Shown here: piece after piece, positions 23,975 to 33,344 of the stretch
Numbering within the stretch: position 1 is the stretch's first letter
Layout of the letters: each line of letters begins with the position of its first letter
Assembly (NCBI RefSeq): GCF_943734655.1
Contig: NC_071355.1
Location: forward strand, 196,725,939-196,789,938
DNA: 64,000 bases
Source of the DNA: Sabethes cyaneus
Lineage: Eukaryota > Arthropoda > Insecta > Diptera > Culicidae
Reading direction: 5' to 3'
The notes under the pieces: generated by a model
Seen by the model: only the letters and a program-made list of their open reading frames with translations
Told to the model about the DNA's origin: nothing
Databases searched by the model: none
Made by a program: the position numbers and the translations under genes

Positions 23975-24335
23975 TAAGGCTGTGCGCTATATCGCGAAAT
24001 TTTGAGTTTCCCAAAATTTAATGAAATCGTATATGTAGACTTTTCCTTAGATTTTACGGTAGATCACGATTAAACTACAATTAAATATATAATAAATTTC
24101 GCTCGGTTTCGTTCAATTTCTTTCTTACCTACTGGTCCACGTCCGCCGATTTGGCAGAACAAAGTGATGACTTCAGAGCCTGTCATGACTTTCGCCTGTC
24201 GCCAGGACAGGCTCTCATCAACAGTCCGTTGGCTAAGCTGCGTTGCCATGAGCCTATGAGTCTACTTCTTCTTCGTTGTCCATGTTCGTTCACTATCGAT
24301 AAAAACGAAATTTCCTGAGATCTCACACAGCCTTA
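23975..24335. mobile_element. Possible MITE with TAAGGCTGTG ends
   Basis: Left end TAAGGCTGTGCG (23975-23986) and right end CACACAGCCTTA (24324-24335) form an inverted repeat of about 11 bp, with an inner similarity CGAAATTT/AAATTTCG. No clear TSD. No coding. Confidence 0.4.
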
Positions 24336-25071
24336 CGCCAACACACATTTTGGAGCCTGACAGCCTATAATAGCGAGGCACAAATCCAAGCAGTGTCTGG
24401 TATTATTGAGCATTTGCTGCGCAGTAACTATACTATAACAGTTGGGGAAGAATAAATGCTTAATGCAAAAAATGTAGATTCAGGCAAACTGAAAATTCTT
24501 GATATTTGGCCAAAAATATAGACTTAGCGAAGGTGAAAGTCGAACTCACAGCTCCCAATCTCTAGTTGAGCGTGTTGTTTAACCAATTACACTAGTACTA
24601 GTAGTACTACTAGTAGTAGTAGTAGACTTTCCAATGTATGTAGGTACAATTACAGTAGATCCAAATTTGATTATCAAATGAATTTCACACTAAAACTGTT
24701 ACAGAAGTGCCAAAAGGGATGGAACGGAGTGGCTTGTCCCACCTATAAAAGGGATAGAAAGGACAAGCCCCACCTATAAAAGGGCGATCAGCTTGATTGC
24801 TGCAATTACCGCGGTGAATACTATAATTTACCATACAGTGTAACGCGGGCTACTACAGTAGGCAATGCACGAAAACAGTTTTCTGGATAAACAGACGCGG
24901 CTGATTAAATCTACCCTAGGGTGAGTGATGTGCTACGTGCGCATTTATGGGGCACTCTCGAGTCTTTTCGACTCGCAGGAACGGATAAACCACGGGGATA
25001 AACTATTATGTATGTTGTTTAATATTGCAATTGAGCCCGCCCAGTAGACTTCGGGACACGATGCCTAACAA
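24336..25071. other. Spacer with TAG palindromic run and duplicated TATA motif
   Basis: 24590-24624 is a (TAG/CTA)n run, partly palindromic. At 24736-24785 the string CCACCTATAAAAGGG occurs twice 35 bp apart, flanked by the inverted GGCTTGTCC/GGACAAGCC. TATAAAAG is a good TATA box, but no transcript can be tied to it; a degenerate LTR or SINE promoter is also possible. Confidence 0.3.
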
Positions 25072-25178
25072 CCCAAGCAACAATGTGGGTTTTATTATAC
25101 TCTTATGGTGGTCTTCAAGACCATTTTTGGTCTTAAATACCACCATAAGGCTGTAATAAAACCCAAATTGTTACTTGG
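25072..25178. mobile_element. Palindromic MITE, CCCAAG family, copy 2
   Basis: 107 bp. Ends CCCAAGCAACAATGTGGG and CCCAAATTGTTACTTGG. The interior TATGGTGGTCTTCAAGACC and its complement fold on themselves. Flanked by AA on both sides. It abuts the SINE-like family 2 copy, and the same junction occurs in the inverted duplicate at 28450. Confidence 0.78.
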
Positions 25179-25545
25179 AAAGCCAGTCGTCATATGTTTG
25201 AATCTCGGCTGGGTGGTACTGCTATAGCGTAAGTAGGATTGTTGCAATAGCCCCGTAATTGTTCTGCACTCTAATAACTGGTCGCAAAGTCTGACGATAA
25301 AGTAGGGTCAAGTTCTAAAGGATATTTATACCCATGGTTTTGATTGAGCGTGTGTTTAGTAAAAATAGCCAACTCCTGGGTTACGCAGCCGACTTTGAGA
25401 GGTAGGTAGCTAGGAGTAGCGGGCCGTGCTTTGGAAGCTCTCAACCCTTTCGTAGTAGTCGAGTTATTGCCACTAGCGTCAGCACTCGTCCTGATCCTGA
25501 GTGTGGGTATGGGAAGCAGGGCTTCCGGAACTCAACTCCAATATA
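25150..25545 (+). repeat. Segmental duplication arm 1 (SINE-like family 2 plus flank)
   Basis: About 395 bp matching 28085-28480 in inverted orientation, including the MITE-SINE junction, the SINE-like unit (25175-25335) and unique downstream blocks (CCATGGTTTTGATTGAGCG, GTAGTCGAGTTATTGCCACT, a CTTCCGGAACTCAACTCC end). The shared junction shows one event copied both elements. Confidence 0.75.
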
Positions 25546-26132
25546 AAAGGGCCAATATAAATCAGGCGAACCCACAAGCAGAGGAACTTGTGCGCGTTCC
25601 GGGGTTATAAGAGTCGCCTTCCAGCATTAGGATCCTTCCATATAGTAATCAATTTCGCTGTACCAACTTTAACCCACGTGATGATTTGTTTGTTTTGAAC
25701 TGAGAAGTGCCATATTTGCTTCAGACCTTAAGTATTCAGGTTGCTAATCCACTCCATCATCCAGCCTTTCACATTTATGACATCAACAATAACACTATCT
25801 ACAACATGATATTAAGATGAAATGTGGTATATATGGGCAAAAATAGAACAATCTCTCCAGCAGTCCTTCGTATGGAATAGAGTTGTGTCCTTTGAGGTTC
25901 CATAAGTGCTCCTAATAATTAATTTCATTTTTTCATTCTGGTATCCATGAGCAGTATTATAACCCATTTTGGGTAAAGTTTTTACTATATAGCAGGAAAT
26001 GCTTCATAAGCTAAAACGAAAAAATAATTGAAATAACTTATATTAGGCTTACCTATTGGAAAGGCCGTGTGGCTCGGTCATCTGCCCAAAACCGCGGTTT
26101 GGAGGTCAGGCAGCCGGGAACCATCTAGCATT
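25546..26132. other. Unassigned spacer
   Basis: No feature recognised. Confidence 0.4.
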
Positions 26133-26194
26133 GCACCTCCTAGCTTGGCTACTCAATAGAGCATTACCAGGTATGGCCACGCGGAGGTGCTAGG
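26133..26194. repeat. Short GGCCACG/GGAGGTGCTA repeat, copy 1
   Basis: Shares CACCTCCTA, TGGCTACTCAA and TATGGCCACGCGGAGG-like blocks with 54466-54534. The ends are roughly inverted (CACCTCCTAG and CTAGG), suggesting a small MITE remnant. Confidence 0.45.
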
Positions 26195-26818
26195 TAGGGG
26201 CTTAGGATGGCTAGAGCTATATTGGACGCTCCTTATTTGCCTTCCCCATTTCATTCCCGAAATCACTCAAAATAAACTGGTCATCAGAAATGGAAGCTGC
26301 CGAAGAAATCTCGGAGACCGATGTTATATGAGCCTTAAGGAAAACGGCATCCCTTACCCGTTTCGGAGGGAAATGGACGACGCACAGGTATAAAGAGCCA
26401 ACAGACACCCAACCGTTATGTTCAAAGAAAGAGGCCTTGAGCAGCTAGTAAATGCATGCTCAAACATTCTGCCCGATCATAACTAACACGCTCCTGGTTG
26501 GTGCCAACTTCTTCGGTGTTACAAGTGTTCGGAACGCACCGTACGGCACCCAGTCAAAGACAACCGAACACGTGCGCACCTTTTTCATTCTCGGTTTCTT
26601 TTCGTTTCGTGCTATCTACCTTTCTAAAAAATAGGGAAGAACGAAAACATGTAAGTTCGTTAGTACGGTGGCCACATGGAAACCAAAGCTCGGCATTCGG
26701 ATATTTGTTCTCTCTGGTGGCATGCCAGTACAGTTGAGTTGGTAACGGTTTACGCCAAAACAATTATTTCATTTGTGCGTGTACTGATAACGCTAGCAGA
26801 GACCTAGTCGTGAACGTG

Positions 26819-26915
26819 CACGAGCGAGTGTGCGCCCAGCGCTTACTCCACTGACACAAGCGTACGACAAACAGCCGCTGCTGTGTGCATACATTCTGAT
26901 ACCCACACACTTACA
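26819..26915 (+). repeat. CACGAGCGAGTGTGCG repeat family, fragment
   Basis: About 97 bp (CACGAGCGAGTGTGCG ... ACGACAAACAGCCGCTG ... ACACACTTAC) matching 27240-27335 and the left part of the copies at 41615 and 57590. Truncated; no protein. Confidence 0.6.
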
Positions 26916-26990
26916 AGTTTTGGAAGCTCCCCTCATTATACCCACGCGCAGGATCGGGACGGCTCCGACACCAAAGTTCATTACGTTTCG

Positions 26991-27098
26991 CCCAAGTAAC
27001 AATTCGTGTTTTATTATACTCTTATGATGGGTTTTATGACAAAAATTGGTCATGAAAACCGCAATAGGAGTGCAATAAAACTCATATTGCTACTTGGG
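26991..27098. mobile_element. Palindromic MITE, CCCAAG family, copy 3
   Basis: 108 bp, CCCAAGTAACAATTCGTG to GCTACTTGGG, with near-complete internal self-complementarity through TTATACTCTTATGATGG. Flanked by CG on both sides, consistent with a 2-bp target duplication as for copies at 25072 (AA) and 50016 (TG). Confidence 0.8.
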
Positions 27099-27371
27099 CG
27101 GTGTCCTATCAAGTTTAAATGTCCGCAAGGCAAGGTTCGGGCAGATGTCGACTGGCTTTATTTGTAGTCTTCGCCATTTTGGTAGCATTAGTGCATGAGA
27201 TGGTTAATTTGCATGTTATTAGATACCGTCAATGCCGTCCCGTGCACGAGCGAGTGTGCGTCTAACGCTTACTCCACTAACGCAAGTGTACGACAAACAA
27301 CCGCTGCTACTGTGTGCAAACATTCTAATACACTTACGAACACACAGCCTCGTAGTATCGTTCTGCGAAAC

Positions 27372-27662
27372 CCGTCCACGAAACCTGAAAATTAAATAAC
27401 AAGAAAACTTATCCAATTTAATTGTACTATGTTTATTTTATTCTTGACAGATACGTGTTTTGCTTACGACTTGAAGGTTTCCTCAGTATCGAACAGACAG
27501 TTCGAAAACAGACACTGAGGAAGCCTTCAAGTCGCAGGTGAACTACGTATCTGTCAAGAATAAAATATACATAGTAGAATTGAATTGGATAAATTTTCTT
27601 TTTATTTAATTTCCAGATTTCGTATTCTACTAAGACGCTTCAAAAACTTCAGCCCTCCACGA
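27372..27662 (-). mobile_element. Hammerhead-carrying small retroelement, copy C (with TSDs)
   Basis: The insert 27382-27652 (271 bp) lies between CCGTCCACGA (27372-27381) and CCCTCCACGA (27653-27662). The leader is on the right (minus orientation). Both arms are present with a GAACAGACAGTTCGAAAACA spacer. The insertion interrupts an older repeat whose uninterrupted version is at 41745-41790, giving an empty-site comparison. Confidence 0.78.
27511..27555 (+). ncRNA. Hammerhead-ribozyme-like motif C
   Basis: Stem I GACA (27511-27514) pairs with TGTC (27552-27555). Core CTGAGGA 27515-27521. Stem II GCCT pairs with AGGT (one wobble). GAAA is altered to GAAC. Stem III TACGTATC kept. Antisense to the element leader. 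Confidence 0.58.
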
Positions 27663-28084
27663 CACCAACAGCTCGTGAGCTGTCTATCATCACGAGCATG
27701 GCTGCAGGTTTTGCTTTACTTCTTCTTTTCTTCTTCATCCTACGCCCTAGCTTCACACGCGGCTGAGAGTGCGGGCCCTCGTGAACGTTCAGTATCAACT
27801 ACTCGGGTTAAAATGCTGAGTAAGAGCGACGACCGAACCGTAGGGGGGTAGCTAAATACACATTCACAAAAACTTTTCGTAGGCATGAAAAAATAAGAAA
27901 GAGCGTCCGAAAGGACATGTGTGTTTGTACCAACGTGAACGCGACTGTGAAAAATTAGATCACACGACGTTACATTGTTCGACTGTGGCAGGTGGGTTGA
28001 GGGCAGAGTAACAGGTGCAGGTGGTAAATTATCTCCCAGTGGTCATTGACCTGAACGCGCGGTACATATCGGTAAAGCTGATAC

Positions 28085-28485
28085 TTGATTGGAGTTGAGT
28101 TCCGGAAGCCCTGCTTTCCATTCCAAAACTCAGGATCAGGACGAGTGCTGACGCTAGTGGCAATAACTCGACTACTGTGGGAGGGTTATGAGCTTCCAAA
28201 GCACGACCCGCTACTGCTGGCTACCTACCACTCAAAGTCGATCGCGTAACCTAGCAGTTGGCTATTTTTACTAAACACACGCTCAATCAAAACCATGGGT
28301 ATAACTATCCTTTGGAACTTGACCCTACTTTATCGGCAGACTTTGCGGCCGGTTATTAGAGTGCAGGACAATTACGGGGCTATTGCAACAATCCTACTTA
28401 AGCTATAGCAGTACCACCCAGCCGAGATTCAAACATATGACGACTGGCTTCCCAGGTAACAATTTGGGTTTTATTACAGCTAGTG
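28085..28485 (-). repeat. Segmental duplication arm 2 (inverted copy of 25150-25545)
   Basis: Reverse complement of arm 1 about 2.5 kb away, with SINE-like family 2 at 28305-28450 and a truncated CCCAAG MITE at 28451-28477. It stops abruptly at AGCTAGTGATG, where other sequence begins. Confidence 0.75.
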
Positions 28486-28610
28486 ATGTCCGATTTTCTC
28501 AGTTAATCGATTAACGAGTAATCGAATATTTTTTTATCAATTGTTATTCGACACGATTAATCGTCTGTGATTAATCGGGTAATCGACGAAACTTCGATTA
28601 CTCGTTGTGT
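28486..28610. repeat. TAATCG-rich palindromic tract
   Basis: Multiple GATTAATCG/TAATCGATTA strings on both strands over about 120 bp. Could be the subterminal region of a hAT-type element (start TAGTGATGTCCGA), but no matching right end was found. Confidence 0.4.
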
Positions 28611-28693
28611 ATACTGCCGCTACTCGCATGACAGTCCCATTAATATAGGAAACTCCATAGAAAATGGGACTGTTATGTGAGTAGCGGCAGTAT
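28611..28693. mobile_element. 83-bp hairpin MITE, ACTGCCGCTACTCGC ends
   Basis: The 31-bp arms (28611-28641 and 28663-28693) are reverse complements with about three differences around a 21-nt loop. TA occurs at both outer edges. Tiny TA-flanked fold-back consistent with a mariner-type MITE. The RNA would form a long hairpin. Confidence 0.7.
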
Positions 28694-30506
28694 AGGTGGT
28701 GGATAAAGCGTAGAAAAAATCGAACACCGTTGCATTGTAACTCTCTTGCTGTTGATAGATTTGGGATTGCTGACGGCAGATGGTTTCCAGAATTTTTATA
28801 TAAAAATTCATTGAAATCCTGGTTTTTATTTGTGAAATTATTTTCAATGAAAATAACTTTTTATCTGTATGTTGGATAACTCATCCAACAAAGCTGGTGC
28901 GACCAACTTGGGGGTGTATTATTTGGAACTCTAAATTAACAAAGTCCGTTGTGGGAGAATTTCACTGACCTACTTATGTCTTGTATTACGTGCGCTATTG
29001 CTTCATTGGATAGCAACAGCTTATAAGTATCGTTCAAGCTTGAAAATGGTTTCCTCGCTTTAGTTGTTACTGACCTGTCCTGTAAAAACAAGTTGTATCT
29101 GTAAACTGAGAAGCAGTTTAGTATGCGGTAGTTGTCGAAATGAATTTTCAAAAAAGCTTTGGCTCAAACAACCCGGTAACAATGTGACAGCTCCCATACT
29201 AATCAAACGTACCTAAAACTGCTGGTTCATGGTTCACGACAGATGTTTGAAAGCGGCGTAAATATCGAATAAAGAGTTTATTATCATTTGTTTTGGCAAA
29301 AAATCCCTTATGCATGTAAGATCTGAAGTGGTTTATTATTTCAATAGAGTATTTTACGAACTGACAACATTATGTCAAGTACCAAAACGTTTCCGTGGTA
29401 ATGACAATAGCAGCATAACTGGTTCTTCTGTCATAATAACATGCTCTATTTGGTTCTGTCATGTAACAGAGTGTTTTTTGTACAACTGCAACGATCTCTA
29501 TTGCTTGGATTTACTCTTGAATTTTGCTTAACCTGTTCTGTTAATCATGAAAGAGCATTTCATTTTGAATTGCGCAGCGGATATCTTTCAATGAAACACG
29601 CTATTTTTAAATACTTTAGAGCAGACAACTCGTACACAAGAGTGACAATCTTGTAAATAAATTATAAATACCGCTTTTTATCTTGTAAACAAATCAATCA
29701 AACAACCCACCAAGAATTCAAACAGTTTTACCGAAAACATGAAACAATGCTGAAACAATCAATACGCACTTTTCAAATCGTTGACCAGACAGCTTTTTGC
29801 GTTCACATTTAACGTAACAAAAATTAACATTTCCCTTTGAAATCGAAGGTGCGTCAATTCTGACCGGCACATAAAAACGATCGTCGCGACATTTTTGACA
29901 CTGACGGATGTTATGGGAAACTGTTAATAACTGTCACTTTGTTACGGGGTAGGGCTCAAATCAAATACAGCAATGATTCGCTTGCTTAAGGATTCGTTAA
30001 TTGGACGGTTCGTTAGTCGAAAAATCAACTATGGGCTAACTCCAACCAAAAAGCAAAACACATCCACATGTACGCGTACCCGTGTGACTATGAGAATGAA
30101 AAATAAGTTATTTCAAATAATAGCACAGAAACCGGAAACCAGCGGGACCAACCAACAGAACTAATATTTTAAAAATGATTCACGATGACAAATGTAAAAA
30201 GAGATATTTGAACCTTTTCGTTCTCATGCGAAATCCCACGCATGCGAATTCGATTAGTCTCTGTTTGCCTTGCCAAAGAGAGTTTTAAGTTTGTTCGCAC
30301 TTCACTTAAGGGCCAAACCACCCCATCGGCAGGCAACCATGTTTTCGCTGCCAACATCTCGTGTGTGCGAAAATGAGATAGCATGTCAGCACTGCGTTTC
30401 ACTCAACTGCGAACAGTCTGATTTGGGCCCGCTGTCAAATTTTGAGCCCAGGACATGCTGTCGCTGACGTTCACTGCATCTCGTTATAGAGAAGGGGGGG
30501 GGGGTT
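28694..30506. other. Unassigned AT-rich stretch
   Basis: No gene or repeat recognised over 1.8 kb; short open frames only. Confidence 0.4.
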
Positions 30507-30612
30507 AAACAGAATGCTGCGTCAGCGCATCCGCCTGCGTTATTCTGACAGTTTTCCAATGGGTTTACTGTCAAATTGACACTGACGGGTGCGTTGATGC
30601 AGCATTCTGTTT
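30507..30612. mobile_element. 106-bp hairpin MITE, AAACAGAATGCTGC ends
   Basis: Arms 30507-30529 and 30590-30612 are inverted with 21 of 23 positions matching. The interior carries GACAGTTTTCC/ACTGTC pieces. It begins right after an 11-G run. No TSD could be fixed. Confidence 0.55.
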
Positions 30613-31075
30613 GGGCCTTTACACGGAATCTCTATGCCGAGTTGTCAAGACCGTCAAAAGCTGCGTGAAAACGGTGAAAACACAAACAGAAATTTTTCTT
30701 TCTCTTTTTTTCTCGCACATAAAAGATATCATGGATAAACCTTTGCACGGTGCCTAACCTCAACTCTGGTTTGACGTTTTTGTGTGTTTTGTTTTGATTC
30801 CCTTTGTAACCTAATTTTATTGCTAGTGGGTTTATTACGTGTAATTGGTACCACTTGTTTGCGGAAACCGGAAATACCCAAGGGGTCGGTCACTCGGTAC
30901 AGCCGTTTTTATGTTAGGCGACTTGAAACGAACCGAACTGTGCCGGCGCTGTACCGAAAGTGCCGAACTGGAAGATTTGTTAATTTTGTTAAAATCTGAT
31001 AGATCTGGCAACCGTGCGAGATGATTTTGACAACTGGCAGTGCTCCCATTTCATGTGTAAAATTGAACCGGAGGT
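30613..31075. other. Unassigned spacer
   Basis: No feature recognised before the RTE insertion. Confidence 0.4.
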
Positions 31076-32064
31076 GTGTAAAGCCCTTACTTACTTACTT
31101 AATCAGCTCCAGGCCGTGGTTTCCTCTGCTGTACGAAGAAGTCGTCTCCATTCTACTCGGTCCATGGCCGCAATTCGCCAGCCACGTAGTCTACGTAGGG
31201 TCCGCAGGTCGCCTTCCACTTGATCGATCCATCTTGCTCGCTGCGCGCCCCGCCGTCTCGTTCCAGTCGGATCGTTATTGAGAACTTTTTTAACCGGGCA
31301 GTCGTCCGACATCCTCACGACATGCCCAGCCCATCGCAGGCGACCGATTTTTGCAGTGGCAGCGATGGGTGGTTCCCTAAGCAGCTGATGCAATTCATGG
31401 TTCATTCGCCTCCTCCACGTTCCGTCTTCCATCTGCACTCCGCCGTAGATGGTGCGCAACACCTTCCGTTCGAAAACACTAAGGGCGCGTTGGTCCTCCA
31501 CGAGCATAGTCCATGTCTCATGGCCGTAAAGGACTACCGGTCTATTCAGCGTCTTGTAGATTGTTAACTTCGTGCGGTGGCGAATTTTGTTCGATCGCAG
31601 CGTCCTACGGAGTCCAAAGTAGGCACGATTTCCTGCCATAATGCGTCTTTGTATTTCTCTGCTGGTGTCGTTGTCTGCGGTAACCAGTGAGCCCAGATAC
31701 ACGAACTCTTCTACCACCTCGATTTCATCACCGTCTAAATGAATCCGGGGAGGGAGGTCAGCATTCACTTCTTTAGAACCTCTTCCTTTCATGTATTTTG
31801 TTTTCGATACATTAATGACAAGTCCTATCCGTTTGGCTTCAGCTTTCAGTCCGATGTACGTTTCCGCCATCCTCTCAAAGGTACGTGTAATGACGTCAAC
31901 GTCGTCAGCGAAACCAAGAAGCTGGACGGACTTCGTGAATATCGTGCCACTCGTGTCTATACCCGCTCTTCTTATCACACCCTCCAAAGCGATGTTAAAC
32001 AGCAAACATGAAAGCCCATCACCTTGCCGTAACCCTCCCGTAACCGTAACCCGTGTAAAGCCCT
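31076..32064 (-). mobile_element. 5'-truncated RTE LINE insertion with 12-bp TSD
   Basis: Exact direct repeat GTGTAAAGCCCT at 31076-31087 and 32053-32064. The insert 31088-32052 (965 bp) runs on the minus strand and ends in a TAAG tetranucleotide tail, as RTE elements do. Target-primed reverse transcription explains the truncation and the TSD. The exact TSD and unbroken frame suggest one of the younger insertions here. Confidence 0.85.
31103..32052 (-). pseudogene. RTE reverse transcriptase C-terminal half, frame intact but truncated
   Basis: Frame open over its whole length. It enters at the GLRQGDGLSCLLFNIALEG block, then GFADDVDVI (catalytic FADD intact, about 32 residues after the MLFN start), KTKYM, FVYLGSLVTADND, a TKLTIYKTL stretch, ERKVLRTI, WRRRMNHEL and RWAGHVVRM, ending with a Trp-Arg-rich tail. 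This is the palm end and thumb of RTE. Endonuclease, fingers and motif A are absent, so the protein cannot work. Close relatives lie at 40455, 42240 and 51639; this and the 40455 copy form one subfamily. Confidence 0.88.
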
Positions 32065-32318
32065 ATAAATGTTATTTTTATAAGGCTTTAGAGGTGTGCC
32101 GTTTAATATCTCTGCAGTGCCGGGGCACTATGTGCTGAGTGTCCGACCCCTTTTTTTTAATGCATACGTTAGTCACAAATATCTACTTCTGTTCTGATAG
32201 TCAAAAACGGTTTTTCTGTGGTTTCGGTTGCAAGATTTGGAACTGAAAAATCAGTTCCCAGTCCAGAAATTGATTTACTAATCACAATAAGTTGAATAAA
32301 ATAGAGAATTCGATTGTA

Positions 32319-33344
32319 ACGGGTGACAACTACAATATTGGATTTTTTTTGAGTCCCCTTTACTCAACAACAAACGACCTCAGAGAGAAATGAGAGTATG
32401 TATGTGGTAGTTCTCTCTCCTCTTTTTGTCAATATGTTTTGTTTGGTTTTGGTCCAGTTTTTCTTAAAATGGCGTCGAAACAAGAAGCATTTCGGGAGCG
32501 CGTTGTACACTTTTACGAACTGCCACAGAAATCTCGGCATAAAGTAAACGGTAAAATATTCAAAAAACGAATATGTTGCGGCTTCGACTGTTTACCATAT
32601 CCTAAGATCCCCAACAACTATTCTCAAGCAAGGTAGCAGTAAGACCAGCAAAATTATGGGCGCAGAAGGACATCGTTCTCTTTCTCGTGGCTTCAACAAC
32701 AACCTCTCTGGTTTCCCTACTAGCACGGTTGTTACAAAGTTGTTGTGATAACCGAAATATGACTAATTTCAGTCGGAATTCGGTTGCTACAACTAAATCG
32801 ACTTAAAGTGTGCTATTTGGGTTGGCTATCAATGCACCAATGCATAAGATGCACCAGACGAATGCTTGAAGAAAATTTTGATTCCGTTTCTACAAAGACA
32901 TCATGCAAATGGACAATACGTGTTTTGGCCGGATAGAGCATCATCGCATTACACAAAAAAAAAACACAATCGTTCCTGAATACCCATTCGATCCCATTTA
33001 AACCTACAAACCACGACCCGACAAACCTATCTCAATGCGCCCAATCGAAGATTTCTCGGAATTTTAAGTTCCTTGATGTAAAAAAATAACTGGAGAACAG
33101 TTGATTGGTAGAATCAAGAGATGCATTCGCAAAGTTGACATTAAGGCCGGCGTACAACGCTCGGACATCAAACGGAAGCTTCGCCGAACAGCCGATTGCG
33201 GATCGTTTTCAAATGTACACTATTTTTTTCAACAATGCAATGGACAATGTATCTTTAATTCCGGTAGATAAGATCTTCTTCATGTATCTTTGGCTTTTTT
33301 TGACAGCTTGAGAGAAAAATTCCAAAGTTTTAGTTGTCACCCGT
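32319..33344 (+). mobile_element. mariner-type transposon, both ends intact, decayed gene
   Basis: Perfect 14-bp TIRs ACGGGTGACAACTA (32319-32332) and its complement (33331-33344), flanked by TA at 32317-32318 and 33345-33346. Length 1026 bp. It encloses transposase remnants. End sequence, TA target and size fit Tc1/mariner. Confidence 0.88.
32469..33260 (+). pseudogene. mariner-like transposase remnant
   Basis: ATG at 32469 opens MASKQEAFRERVVHFYEL, the N-terminal helix-turn-helix start of mariner-type transposases. About 57 codons later the frame is lost. A second homologous block at about 32850-33180 reads ECLKKILIPFLQRHHANG, then VFWPDRASSHY (second catalytic Asp), a PTNLSQC-like block in a broken frame, then an RRIKRC/KVDIK type C-terminus. 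The first catalytic Asp region between 32640 and 32850 is unrecognisable. Dead, possibly still mobilisable in trans because the TIRs are intact. Confidence 0.8.

Larger units (their letters stand above)
27240..27990 (+). repeat. CACGAGCGAGTGTGCG repeat family, copy split by element C
   Basis: The left part 27240-27371 and right part 27663-27990 together match 41615-42105 and 57590-58020. The gap is exactly the hammerhead element plus one TSD. A TCTAGCGGTACACTG block in the other copies resembles tRNA box A, so this may be a long SINE; no protein. Confidence 0.65.

Noticed and set aside
24736..24785. Duplicated TATAAAAG as a promoter
   Set aside because: No transcript or gene follows; left as part of an unassigned spacer.
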